A stretch of 56,455 nucleotides of DNA from Lentisphaerota bacterium (GTDB lineage: Bacteria > Verrucomicrobiota > Lentisphaeria > Victivallales > Victivallaceae), in assembly GCA_015061885.1 (NCBI GenBank), contig SUVS01000012.1, positions 1 through 56,455 on the forward strand, in the 5' to 3' direction. This document shows, piece by piece, positions 1-8,621 of this stretch. Within the stretch, counting starts at the first letter, position 1. Each line of letters starts with the position of its first letter. The translations under genes and the position numbers were made by a program. Under the pieces are notes generated by a model. It saw only the letters and a program-made list of their open reading frames with translations. It did not search any database and had not been told where the DNA came from.

Positions 1-94
1 TAAAACGGTTTACAAATGCCAAAGCGTGGGAGGACTATTGGCAAAACAAAATGAATTGTGTAGGCAATGTTGTTATCAACATTGGAAATTATAA

Positions 95-715
95 ATGTTT
101 TTCACAAAATTTAGGACAATAACAAAATTTTACAATGGCGAAATCGCCTTTGAAGGTGCCAGCAAAGTGCTGTTCGATATGCGGAAAGCCGGAAGACTTG
201 CCGCCGGGTATCTTTTGGAAAACAACTTCCGGAAACTCGTTTTTCTGACCCAGGAACCGGCCAAAGAGGCGATCCGCCGCAAACACGGCATAAGCAGTAA
301 ACTCTTTGATATGGATATACTTGACGGCATCGAAGATGCCTGCCGGGAATACGGAGCTGATTTTTACAACTCCGGCAGGATAATCGCCCGCAATATACCC
401 TACCATGAACACGAAAATGAAGTTAAAAACGAGATCAATGCCGCACTGGATGCCGGATGCAACGGCTTTGTATGTATGAATGATATACGGGCGTTGTCGG
501 TCTATCAGGCGGTGGCTGAAAGAGGGTTGATCATCAATAAAGATGTCAGCATCGTCAGCCACTTCAACACCAGTCTGTGCGAGTCGCTGACTCCCAAACT
601 CACCAGTGTGGATATGAATATACCCACGCTGATCGAAGGCGTGGCCGCCGCGGTGAATTCCGCCTCGGCACCCGGTACGATATATGTGGAACCGAAATTG
701 ATAAAACGCAAATAA
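95..715 (+). CDS. LacI/GalR-type regulator, C-terminal sensor domain only (5' part missing or frameshifted)
   Basis: The 206 residues match the C-terminal half of the periplasmic-binding-protein-like ligand domain of LacI/GalR repressors: a [18 protein letters not shown] block, then [11 protein letters not shown], a middle helix-rich part, [19 protein letters not shown] and the closing [27 protein letters not shown]. No helix-turn-helix is present. The ATG at 95 lies directly behind an in-frame TAA at 92-94, so it is probably not the true start. Upstream of about 100 another frame reads like repressor sequence (VVINIGNYK), so the gene either has a frameshift near the T-run at 98-102 or is a broken remnant; the rest lies outside the window. 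It precedes the pseudopilin and hydrolase genes, so a role as sugar-responsive regulator of that module is inferred. Confidence 0.6.
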   Translation: MFFTKFRTITKFYNGEIAFEGASKVLFDMRKAGRLAAGYLLENNFRKLVFLTQEPAKEAIRRKHGISSKLFDMDILDGIEDACREYGADFYNSGRIIARNIPYHEHENEVKNEINAALDAGCNGFVCMNDIRALSVYQAVAERGLIINKDVSIVSHFNTSLCESLTPKLTSVDMNIPTLIEGVAAAVNSASAPGTIYVEPKLIKRK

Positions 716-747
716 ACAACAACCCTGAAAAGGAAAGGTCAAAAATT

Positions 748-1539
748 ATGAAAGAAAGCAATCGCACCGCCCATGGGCGGGTAAAGCAGTACTGCTTTAC
801 CCTCATTGAACTCCTCGTCGTAATTGCCATTATTGCCATACTTGCGGCAATGCTCCTGCCGGCTCTTTCGGCGGCACGGGAGTCGGCAAAAGAAAGCCAT
901 TGTACCAGTAAATTGAAACAGCTGGGTTTGGCAAATATCCTTTACAGCGGCGATAATACAGATAATTTCCATTGGAGCGACCCTACCAAGGGTTTGGGTG
1001 ATGCCGGCGGTACCATCTATGATGAAAGCGGCTTTAATCAGTGGGAGCCTACTTCAAAAAAATATGGTCTCTGGTTTGCCCGTCAGGCAATGCTTTATCT
1101 GGAAGGCGACCCCAAGCGCAAGCCCGGCGATATCACTAACTTTATATGTGATTCTGTCAGCAAAACTCTTGTTAAGTGGGATGCCGAAGCTACCGACCGA
1201 CCTAACTACGGTGTTTTGAGCTACTACTACAACGGTCGTCTTTGCGATCGTATCGGCACGACCACCCGTGCCAATGCCACTATCGGTTCGGTAAAAGATC
1301 CGGCATCTATGATCATGTATGCTGAATCCAACAAATATTACAAACGCCAGCAGCTTATGCCGCGGCGTAATACTTCGAGTATAAGTACGATAAAGAATCT
1401 TGTCGGTACCGGCGACGATCAGCTGTTGGGTACTACCCACGGCGGCGGTAGCCGCGGTAATGCTGTAATGTGTGACGGATCGGTTGCGAGTTTGGCTAAA
1501 AAAGCTTATCATGAAGCGAAGTACTACGGTTTGGATTGA
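748..1539 (+). CDS. DUF1559-type secreted pseudopilin
   Basis: A 263-residue protein with a type IV prepilin leader: a short charged N-terminus, then [17 protein letters not shown] as the methylated helix, with the conserved Glu at +5. The residue before the cleavage point is Cys (YC/FTLIE) rather than the usual Gly. The body has the alpha-1 helix continuation [12 protein letters not shown] and ends with [16 protein letters not shown], a relaxed form of the H-X9-DG motif with 11 residues between H and DG. The start at 748 follows an AGGAAAGG ribosome site at 731-738; longer in-frame extension upstream overlaps the regulator and has no signal logic. Such proteins are exported by type II/IV-pilus-like machinery and are heavily expanded in Lentisphaerota and Planctomycetes. 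The hydrolase follows after 34 bases, suggesting one transcript. The function of the family is not established. Confidence 0.88.
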   Translation: MKESNRTAHGRVKQYCFTLIELLVVIAIIAILAAMLLPALSAARESAKESHCTSKLKQLGLANILYSGDNTDNFHWSDPTKGLGDAGGTIYDESGFNQWEPTSKKYGLWFARQAMLYLEGDPKRKPGDITNFICDSVSKTLVKWDAEATDRPNYGVLSYYYNGRLCDRIGTTTRANATIGSVKDPASMIMYAESNKYYKRQQLMPRRNTSSISTIKNLVGTGDDQLLGTTHGGGSRGNAVMCDGSVASLAKKAYHEAKYYGLD

Positions 1540-1573
1540 TTACAAAATAGACAAATAAAATATAAGGAAAAAA

Positions 1574-4500
1574 ATGAAAAAACTGTTTTCAGCTCTGTTG
1601 GCGGTCGGCTGTGCTTTGAGCGTGTCGGCTGATGTGATCCTCGAACGCTTTGACTCTCCCGAAAAAGTCGCCGGTACTGTCATTGCCAAAAATGGCGGCG
1701 AAATCCTCCCCGATGGCGGTACTGAACGCGGTTGCCTTTATGCCAAAGGCAATAAACACCCTTATCAGTATATTTATTCATGCACAGTCAAGGGCAATCC
1801 CGGCGATAAATTTGCTCTGGCATTGAACTACAAGACCACGCCGTTTTCCGGCAAAGGTTTGATGTTTATTGTTACCTATCAAATGCAGAAAGGCTTCAAA
1901 GCCGTTCCTGCCACGCGTTTTGTCCTGTACCAGAGTTTTGCCCGCTGGACACACCGCCAGTTTGAATTTACTCTTCCCGAAGGTGCGGTAAGTGCCACTG
2001 TCGGGTTGCGGCTTGCCGGTATGGATGCCAAAGATCAGGTATGGGTGGATTTCCTGCGTATAGCCCCGATCGTCAACGGTGTGGCAAAGGGTATTGATTT
2101 AACGAACTTTGAAACCACTTTCGACCAGTGGGCTTTTGATAAGCACCTGATCTACGATCACTTTATGCCGGGCAAAGGCGGCAGGATCGTCAACGAATGG
2201 CGTCATGCCAAAGTCGGCGAAGCCTTCTTCCAAGCCGAAGGCTCCGACGAAAAAATGCAGTACGCTCTTTATATTGACAATATCAAAGTAAAGCCCAACA
2301 GCAACTATGTCTTTGAAGCATGGATCAAAGCCACCGAAAACTTCAAATACAACGCCAACGGTATGCTCATATTCTTCTACAAGACCAAGACCGGAGCCAT
2401 CTGCAAAACCAAAGTTTCCCAGAGCCGTTATCATGTGCGTTACACCAATGGGCAGTGGAAAGAACTTATCCATACCTTTACCACCCCGGCTGACTGCGAA
2501 TTTGTCGATATCGGGCTGAACATGCGTAAAATGAAAGCCAAAGATATTATCCAGCTTGACCATCTGCGGTTCAAGGAAGCCGGCAACAAGCTCTATATCA
2601 AGACCGAAACCGACAGCAAAAAAGCTCAAATGACCGTTACCACGGTTCTGACCGGTAATATCAAGGCTTCTGACATTACTGCCGGAAAATTGGTTATTAC
2701 CGACACAAAAAAAAATGAAGTAAAAAGCATCGCTCTTGCCGCCGGTCAGGTCAAAACCGTTGTTGACCTTAAAGAGTTGAAGGATGGCGAATATTATATC
2801 GCCCCCGAAATCACCCTCAAAAACGGCAAGACCATGAAATGCGATCCCGCATTTTTCGGCGTTTACAACAATCCCGACTGGGTCAATGATATTGGTGTGC
2901 AGAAGCCGGAAATGACTCCGCCCGCTCCGTGGAAAGCTCTCTCCGGAGCCGGCGACACCGTCAAAAACTGGTCGGGTGAGATCAAGTTCGGCAAAGACGG
3001 CATGATCCAACAGGTCAATGCCAACCGTGCCGACATACTTTCTGAACCGGTAACATTGTCGGTCAACGGCGGAAAACTTGCGTTCAACGCTCCCGATCTC
3101 AAAGTTCAGCCCAGTCTGGCGGAAGCTCCGCTGGCGGGCAAAGTTGGTAATTTCACTGTCAGCGGCAAAGTCACCAGCGATTACCTCGGCCATACACGTT
3201 ACACCCTTACGGTCAAAGCCAACAGCGATGCGGTTCTGAATAGCTTTACGCTCAAAGTTCCGGTAAAAGATATTGACTTTGTTCACCGTTGCGACGGCAG
3301 CTGGTCGCATGTCGGCGTGATCGACCTCAACGAAAAGAAAGTTTTTTCCACCAACCGTTTTTACGACAATGTTCTGTTCGGTAACATTGAACGCGGCATG
3401 AGTTTCTTCCAGCCCAAAGTTTACCCCTCCACCAAGCGGCAGTTCAAAAACAACTATCTTGTGGTCGATAAAAAAGGCATGACCATCAATATGACTGCCG
3501 AACCCGTGAGCCTGAAAGCCGGTGAAAGCCGGGTCTTCGACTTTTCACTGCTGGCTTATCCCTACCGCCCCGCCGAAAACAACTGGCGTAAACTCCGTTT
3601 CCGGGCCGGCAAAAAATACAGCAACTTCGGCTTGATGTGGCATTCGCACAAAATGTTCAAGTATGCCGGCAGTCTGGCGGCAACCGATGAACCGGAGATG
3701 ATGAAAAATTATCTGGCGGGTACCAAAGGCTACCCCATGTTCTACCAGATACCTATGTATATACTTGAAAGCATCCCCCAGTGGAGCTATTTCAAAGATC
3801 AGTGGTTCGTCCTGCCCAGCCGCGGCTACAATATGAAGGGGGCACCCTGTACCAAAGGCGATTACCGCAGTAAACTCTGGCAGGATCTTTATGTGAAATA
3901 TCTTTCGGAAATGCTCCGCGATTATTCGTGGAAAGGTGTCTATTACGACTGTTTCGGCAGTGATCACTTTATTGAAAACGGCGAACACTTCACCCCCGTA
4001 TTCGATGTTAAAACCTTTGCTGAACGCATCTACATTGCCCAGCGTATGCACGACAAAAACAATCTGACCGTTCAGCACGCCGGTGCCGATCAGGGCGGAT
4101 TCATGTGTGCATACAGCAATGTGGTTCTTATGGGCGAACAGTATCGCGGACAGTTCTACAAAGCCACATATTTCAATGACTTTATGAGCATCAACCGTTT
4201 CCGCTACGAAAACGCCAGCAACATCGGCCCCGACCGTATGCTGCTGCCCCAGTACCGGCAGGAAGAAAAGATCACCAGTCCAAAAGTTGCCACCCACTTG
4301 AGCGGTATGGCAACTTTGCACAAACTCCTGATATATCCGAACTTTATCGACAGCAAAACCGAATTGAGCATCCGCGACCGTATGCACAGTTTCGGTCTGG
4401 AAGATGCCGATTTTGTCGGCTACTGGCAGAAAGAAAAACCGGTCATCAAGACCGGCAGTAAAGATGTCTATGCCAGTTATTTTGACAAGAAAACCGGTGC

Positions 4501-4675
4501 GTTTGCCACGGTTCTGAATTACTCCAAAGAGAAAAATACCGTAAAACTCACAGTACCATTCAGCTACAAGAGTGCGGTGATTTTTGACCCCGTAACGCAG
4601 AAAGAAACCGCCTACACCGGGCAGTCGATAGAACTCGAAGCCAGCATGGCAAAATTCATAACTTTTGTTAAGTGA
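1574..4675 (+). CDS. Large secreted putative glycoside hydrolase (beta-sandwich modules plus TIM-barrel-like C-terminal domain)
   Basis: A 1033-residue protein with an N-terminal signal peptide (MKKLFSALLAVGCALSVSA, cleavage expected before DV). Residues about 20-340 look like two carbohydrate-binding jelly rolls (FETTFDQWAFDKHL, NSNYVFEAWIKA). About 340-640 is beta-rich linker domain. About 640-1033 contains aromatic and acidic blocks typical of a barrel hydrolase: NFGLMWHSHKMF, WKGVYYDCFGSDHF, LTVQHAGADQGGF, ANVVLMGEQYRG-like, followed by a C-terminal beta domain (FATVLNYSKEKNTVKL). It resembles the DUF6067/DUF4091-like glycoside hydrolase-domain proteins common in Lentisphaerota, but I cannot assign a GH family or a substrate; candidate catalytic acids are the Asp of YYDCFG and the Glu of LMGEQY. 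It lies directly after the pseudopilin, preceded by ATAAGGA. Confidence 0.75.
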   Translation: MKKLFSALLAVGCALSVSADVILERFDSPEKVAGTVIAKNGGEILPDGGTERGCLYAKGNKHPYQYIYSCTVKGNPGDKFALALNYKTTPFSGKGLMFIVTYQMQKGFKAVPATRFVLYQSFARWTHRQFEFTLPEGAVSATVGLRLAGMDAKDQVWVDFLRIAPIVNGVAKGIDLTNFETTFDQWAFDKHLIYDHFMPGKGGRIVNEWRHAKVGEAFFQAEGSDEKMQYALYIDNIKVKPNSNYVFEAWIKATENFKYNANGMLIFFYKTKTGAICKTKVSQSRYHVRYTNGQWKELIHTFTTPADCEFVDIGLNMRKMKAKDIIQLDHLRFKEAGNKLYIKTETDSKKAQMTVTTVLTGNIKASDITAGKLVITDTKKNEVKSIALAAGQVKTVVDLKELKDGEYYIAPEITLKNGKTMKCDPAFFGVYNNPDWVNDIGVQKPEMTPPAPWKALSGAGDTVKNWSGEIKFGKDGMIQQVNANRADILSEPVTLSVNGGKLAFNAPDLKVQPSLAEAPLAGKVGNFTVSGKVTSDYLGHTRYTLTVKANSDAVLNSFTLKVPVKDIDFVHRCDGSWSHVGVIDLNEKKVFSTNRFYDNVLFGNIERGMSFFQPKVYPSTKRQFKNNYLVVDKKGMTINMTAEPVSLKAGESRVFDFSLLAYPYRPAENNWRKLRFRAGKKYSNFGLMWHSHKMFKYAGSLAATDEPEMMKNYLAGTKGYPMFYQIPMYILESIPQWSYFKDQWFVLPSRGYNMKGAPCTKGDYRSKLWQDLYVKYLSEMLRDYSWKGVYYDCFGSDHFIENGEHFTPVFDVKTFAERIYIAQRMHDKNNLTVQHAGADQGGFMCAYSNVVLMGEQYRGQFYKATYFNDFMSINRFRYENASNIGPDRMLLPQYRQEEKITSPKVATHLSGMATLHKLLIYPNFIDSKTELSIRDRMHSFGLEDADFVGYWQKEKPVIKTGSKDVYASYFDKKTGAFATVLNYSKEKNTVKLTVPFSYKSAVIFDPVTQKETAYTGQSIELEASMAKFITFVK

Positions 4676-4681
4676 GGGGAA

Positions 4682-4828
4682 TTCTAAAAGCCCTCAAAAG
4701 TCGGCGATGGCATAACCTTCGCACAACGCGGGGAGCGTTTTTAGCGGTTACCTTACAGGTAGCCGCAAAAACCTACCCCACCTTGTACTGTGGTTCTGCT
4801 CATCGCCTTTGTTTTGATGGCTTTTGAA
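4682..4828. other. Foldback structure formed by array copy 1
   Basis: The left arm 4682-4717 and the right arm 4792-4828 are complementary over about 33 positions with small bulges (paired blocks AAAAGCC, TCAAAA, GGCGATG, GCA, ACC). Inside, 4737-4753 pairs with 4757-4772 around a TAC loop (16 pairs, one bulged A, one G-T), and a GGGG near 4730 can pair with the CCCC near 4778. In copies 2-4 the left arm is replaced by a linker (ACTCATCGAAGTCTG...), so only copy 1 keeps the full outer stem. Whether it acts as RNA or DNA is unknown. Confidence 0.7.
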
Positions 4829-5395
4829 CTCCCCTCTGCCCCCCATACTCATCGAAGTCTGTTATTGGTGCTGGCATAACCTTCGCACAGCACGGGGAGC
4901 GTTTTTAGCGGTTACCTTACAGGTAGCCGCAAAAACCTACCCCACCTTGTACTGTGGTTCTGCTCATCGCCTTTGTTTTGATGGCTTTTGAACTCCCCTC
5001 TGCCCTCCATACTCTTCGAAGTCTGTTATTGGTACTGGCATAACCTTTGCACAGCGCGGGGAGCGTTTTTAGCGGTTACCTTACAGGTAGCCGCAAAAAC
5101 CTACCCCACCTTGTACTGTGGTTTTGCTCATCGCCTTTGTTTTGATGGCTTTTGAACTCCCCTCTGCCCTCCATACTCTTCGAAGTCTGTTATTGGCGAT
5201 GGCATAACCTTCGCACAACGCGGGGAGCGTTTTTAGCGGTTACCTTACAGTTAGCCGCAAAAATCTACCCCACCTTGTACTGTGGTTTTGCTCATCGCCT
5301 TTGTTTTGATGGCTTTTGAACTCCCCTCTGCCCCCCCATACTCATCGAAGTCTGTTATTGGTACTGGCATAACCTTTGCACAGCGCGGGGAGCGT
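4682..5395. repeat. Tandem array of a 164-bp element (four copies plus a 28-bp fragment)
   Basis: Anchoring on CATAACCTT(C/T)GCACA, copies begin at 4711, 4875, 5039, 5203 and 5368, giving periods of 164, 164, 164 and 165; the last is cut off at about 5395. Copies differ by a few substitutions only. Each contains an imperfect inner hairpin and ends with TGATGGCTTTTGAACTCCCC. The array lies between the 3' ends of the hydrolase and the convergent glycosyltransferase. No convincing ORF runs through it. There are no unique spacers, so it is not a CRISPR array. A diverged single copy is found at 49912-50090. Confidence 0.95.
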
Positions 5396-5630
5396 GGCAT
5401 ACGGTATTGTGTTGTAAGGTGACCGCCTGTGTGCCGTGCGATAAATATGGGAAAGTATGAGAGTGTATGGGAGGCGGGCAAAATAGGCGGCAAGAATTTT
5501 TCTCCCAAATCCTCCTAAAATTTCTCAAAACCTCCCAAAATCTCTCACATCCGCCACGCATACTATAGCCCGCTCGCCACGGCGTAGTGTAACGAAGCCG
5601 GGGGAATGTGGCGGACATGGCATACGGTAT
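5396..5630. repeat. Decamer-type repeat element, copy 1
   Basis: Gene-free stretch flanked by a direct repeat GGCATACGGTAT at 5396-5407 and 5619-5630. It holds three 10-bp units at 5445-5474 (atatgggaaa, gtatgagagt, gtatgggagg) and five at 5501-5550 (tctcccaaat, cctcctaaaa, tttctcaaaa, cctcccaaaa, tctctcacat) that are the same kind of unit in reverse orientation. It shares the GTGTGCCG...GGGCAAA block and GCCACGGCGTAGTGT with the region 44774-45072, so these are two members of one family. The remaining 40 bases up to the glycosyltransferase hold a short CCGCC-tcc-GGCGG hairpin at 5659-5671. Confidence 0.75.
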
Positions 5631-5670
5631 AGTATCGCAATGCAAACACCTGCGTACCGCCTCCGGCGGC

Positions 5671-6552
5671 TTACAATCCCAACATACGGCAGAAGTTTTT
5701 CAGCGTTGCTTTGAGCTTGAATGCGGCTTTTGCGTGCATTTTTGCTTCGGAATGGAGTTTTTCTTTGCGGGCTTCGCGGCAGAGTTTATTGTGAAGATCG
5801 GCCCGGCGGTTATTCAACTCGCGGGCGTAAAGTGTTTTTATTTCGCTGTGCCGGGCGGCAAAATTTTCCACTATATTCAGCACGGTCAGCATTTTTTTAT
5901 AATTGGCTGACGACATATTGCTGTTATGACGGCGGCGGAGAAACACCGGCTGTGGCACGGCGTAAAATTCACTGTTCAGCGAAAGCTCCAGAAAGAGTGC
6001 ATAATCATACGATACTTTCAATGCAGTATCAAACATGCCGGTTTGTTTAAAAATTTCCAGCGGTATCAATGTGCCGCAGTTGCATACTACTATATGTTCC
6101 AGCAGGTTGCCGGTCAGTTTGCCGGAGGGATATACTGTAACTTTCCGCTTGGTCGGGAGTTCATTGCCCTCCGGATCAATGGTAATATATGTGCCGTAGC
6201 TTATGGCATTTTTTTCTTTATCTTTTATGGCGTTATACAATCTTTCCACACTGTCGGGCAGAAAAAGATCGTCGGAATCGTTGAAGACTATGTATTCGCC
6301 CTGTGCCAGTTTTGCCGCGTGATTTTTTGCCGCCGCATCTCCGGCGTTGGCTTGATAAACATACTTTACTTGCGGATAACACTCTCTGACCATTTTTTCA
6401 GTATCGTCCACCGAACCATCATCCACAACTATTATTTCGCAATTCGGGTAGGTTTGTTCCAACAGCGAATCGAGCGATAATTTCAAATAATCCTTGCGGT
6501 TGTAGGTGGAAACCCCAATGCTTATCAGCGGCAGATCGTTCATTTTCAACAT
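5671..6552 (-). CDS. Family 2 glycosyltransferase
   Basis: A 293-residue GT-A fold transferase. The N-terminal Rossmann-like half has ISIGVSTYNRKDYL, the nucleotide-binding VVDDGSVDDT (residues 43-51) and the metal-binding NDSDD (91-95), which stands in for DXD. The second half has YDYALFLELSL and RRRHNSNMS, typical of sugar transferases acting on cell-surface glycans, followed by a basic helical tail. No membrane segment is seen, so a cytoplasmic or membrane-face enzyme is expected. Donor and acceptor cannot be told. The ATG at 6552 overlaps the end of holA by seven bases; a second ATG three codons in (6543) is equally possible. It is the last gene of the minus-strand run. Confidence 0.85.
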   Translation of the reverse strand: MLKMNDLPLISIGVSTYNRKDYLKLSLDSLLEQTYPNCEIIVVDDGSVDDTEKMVRECYPQVKYVYQANAGDAAAKNHAAKLAQGEYIVFNDSDDLFLPDSVERLYNAIKDKEKNAISYGTYITIDPEGNELPTKRKVTVYPSGKLTGNLLEHIVVCNCGTLIPLEIFKQTGMFDTALKVSYDYALFLELSLNSEFYAVPQPVFLRRRHNSNMSSANYKKMLTVLNIVENFAARHSEIKTLYARELNNRRADLHNKLCREARKEKLHSEAKMHAKAAFKLKATLKNFCRMLGL

Positions 6553-7649
6553 TTCCCCAGATCAATAACAAGTTTTTCCAATGTAAGCAGTGAATCGCCG
6601 CCGGAAACCATTTTCCGCTGGGCCTCGGTTATCAGATCCAGAGCCTTTGCCAGCGATTGCGGGCTCCAGCGGGCGGCACTTTCGCAGAGTTTATACGCCC
6701 GGTAGGGGTGATAACTCAAGAGTTTGTTTTTCGGAAAACGCTCTTTGTAAGAACTGTCGAGCTGACTGAAAAAGTTCGGACCGAAGCTGGCGGGCATCTC
6801 CAACTCCTGCATAAAACTGTGGGTCTGAACTATATCGGTAAATGTGCCGGCGGCACTCCAGAGCAAACTCAACTCCTGATTGCCGGAGCTTTTTTCTTTT
6901 TTCAGCGTTCGCAATATGGGCGTAAGCAGTGCCAACGCTCCGGCGGTGTTGCGTTCGCTCAACGCCGAACCGAGTTCCCAGCTTACTGCCGCGGCATCAA
7001 AAGTTACCACTTCCCGGCAGTCGTCGAGCGTAATGACCTTTTCTCCGGCACAGAAGCAGTAGAGTTTTTCCAGCTCATTACCGCGTAAAGCTGAATCACT
7101 GCCGGTGGCGGCGGCAAGGTACTCTGCCGCATCGGGCGTGATCTTGTATCCGGCATTTTTTACCTGGGTACTTATGCTGCTGACCTGCTGACGGACAAAA
7201 TCTTTGGCTTTCTGATCGGGCAGATTCAGGAGTTCAAACTCCACATTTTCACTGGTTTTCAGGAGCTTTGCCAGTGATTTTCTGCCGTCAAGACCGCTGC
7301 CGTCAACCAACAGCCGTATGCCGTCGATCGGGTCGGGTTTGACCACTTCTTCGGCAAAACGGTTCATAAGTGCTTCGCCGGCTTTGGTACTGCGGGCATC
7401 GCTCATGACTTTGAAGCCGCTCCAGTGCCGGAGCCAGACGGTTTTGCCGTTGCCGAAAAAGGGCGGAGTTTTTGCCGAAGCAAGAAATTCGTTCAAACTG
7501 TCTTCGGCGGCAATGGTTTCGTCATCGCCCCGGATTATTTCCAAATCAGCGGAACTGTCAAATTCCGGCCCGAGCCATTCGGTTATCAATGCCAATGCCC
7601 GCGATTTGACTGCCGCATCATCACTGCCGGATATTACATAGAGCTGCAT
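6546..7649 (-). CDS. holA: DNA polymerase III delta subunit
   Basis: A 367-residue HolA homolog, the clamp-loader subunit that opens the beta sliding clamp. Recognisable parts are the N-terminal MQLYVISGSDDAAVKSRALALI with a degenerate P-loop region, the FFGNGKTVWLRHWSGF block near residue 65, LLVDGSGLDGRKSL, the middle-domain DAAEYLAAATGSDSALRGNELEKL near 185, and the C-terminal helical collar domain (LLSYHPYRAYKLCESAARWS). Length fits the family. It starts six bases after rnhC and its end overlaps the glycosyltransferase start, so the genes are probably co-transcribed. Confidence 0.85.
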   Translation of the reverse strand: MQLYVISGSDDAAVKSRALALITEWLGPEFDSSADLEIIRGDDETIAAEDSLNEFLASAKTPPFFGNGKTVWLRHWSGFKVMSDARSTKAGEALMNRFAEEVVKPDPIDGIRLLVDGSGLDGRKSLAKLLKTSENVEFELLNLPDQKAKDFVRQQVSSISTQVKNAGYKITPDAAEYLAAATGSDSALRGNELEKLYCFCAGEKVITLDDCREVVTFDAAAVSWELGSALSERNTAGALALLTPILRTLKKEKSSGNQELSLLWSAAGTFTDIVQTHSFMQELEMPASFGPNFFSQLDSSYKERFPKNKLLSYHPYRAYKLCESAARWSPQSLAKALDLITEAQRKMVSGGDSLLTLEKLVIDLGKC

Positions 7650-7655
7650 AACACT

Positions 7656-8621
7656 TTATCTCCCCTGCCACGGAATTTTTTCCGGCTCCGGCAAACCCAT
7701 TGCACGGTACCAGGTGCGGAAGTGAGTCTTGCTGATTTTTTTCAACAGCTCCGGATCTTTGGCGGCGATTTCGTTGGCCATAGCCTGAACATTGGCTCCG
7801 GCTCCGCGGGGGAGGGTGATTCCGGCACTTTCCGAAAGTTTTGCCATAATACGGATAAAACCGTCGCGGGCGAGAATACTTGCCGCGGCTACTGCCACAT
7901 CGCTTTCAGCTTTGGTTTCCTGATCCAGTATGATCTGACGGCCGCGGGTCTGCAAGGCGTTGCGGATGAGCGACTCATTACCGAATTTATCCGAAAGCAT
8001 CCGTGGACATTCCGGCACTTTTTCCAGCAGTTCTTCAATAACTTTGGCGTGTCCCCATGCCAGAAGCCGGTTGAGGTTGCCGAAACTGCCGTAGAGGCGG
8101 TTGTAGGCTTCCGGCCCCACCGTTACCACGGCAAATTTTCCGGCGGCGATATTGCGGATCTGGTGGGCTATTTCGGTGATTTTTTTATCGGATTTTATCA
8201 ATTTGCTGTCGCAGACTCCGGCGGAAGCGAGTTTTGCTCCGATTTCGGCATCGGCATAAACTCCCGCTACGACCAACGGGCCGAAAAAGTCCCCTTTGCC
8301 GCTTTCGTCGATGCCGCCGTGCGGTGTGATATTGCCTGTATTCAATACTGCGGCGGGTTCTTCGTAGCCGAAACCGGTGGTGTGAAGTACTTCCGGCTCC
8401 AGAAAATAGAGTACAAACTCTGCCGTGTTCGCACCTTGTACGGTTAATTTGCCGCTTTTGTATGCCGCAACATTTATCTTATTGCCGGCGGCTTTCCAAT
8501 GCCCGTAAGCGAGATCCGAAAATTGCCAGCCGTGTTCGCGGCAGTAATTTTCTACTTGCATACGCTGTGCGTCGTTGACCGTACAGACATAATTTTTGGG
8601 CATGGATTTTTCGTCAGCCAT
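7656..8621 (-). CDS. rnhC: Ribonuclease HIII
   Basis: A 321-residue RNase H type 2 enzyme that cleaves the RNA strand of RNA-DNA hybrids. Residues 1-80 form the TBP-like N-terminal substrate-binding domain that separates HIII from HII; the catalytic domain starts at GGIDESGKGDFFGPLVVAG with the DE pair at 105-106, and continues with CDSK (Asp139) and DQETKAESDVAVAAASILAR carrying the remaining acidic ligands. Its ATG overlaps the prfB stop by one base (TAATG), which implies translational coupling. The C-terminus HFRTWYRAMGLPEPEKIPWQGR is intact. Confidence 0.9.
   Translation of the reverse strand: MADEKSMPKNYVCTVNDAQRMQVENYCREHGWQFSDLAYGHWKAAGNKINVAAYKSGKLTVQGANTAEFVLYFLEPEVLHTTGFGYEEPAAVLNTGNITPHGGIDESGKGDFFGPLVVAGVYADAEIGAKLASAGVCDSKLIKSDKKITEIAHQIRNIAAGKFAVVTVGPEAYNRLYGSFGNLNRLLAWGHAKVIEELLEKVPECPRMLSDKFGNESLIRNALQTRGRQIILDQETKAESDVAVAAASILARDGFIRIMAKLSESAGITLPRGAGANVQAMANEIAAKDPELLKKISKTHFRTWYRAMGLPEPEKIPWQGR

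Noticed and set aside
4682-5395. CRISPR array
   Set aside because: Repeats are 164 bp and contiguous with no unique spacers, and no cas gene is present.
4682-5395. Integron attC cassette array
   Set aside because: The arms lack the paired RYYYAAC and GTTRRRY core sites, there are no cassette ORFs between copies and no integrase.
4682-5395. Retron-like msr-msd RNA
   Set aside because: The arm arrangement is suggestive, but no reverse transcriptase gene lies anywhere in the window.
5251-5910. Small ORFs running through the repeats
   Set aside because: They shift frame between repeat copies, have low-complexity content and no ribosome sites.
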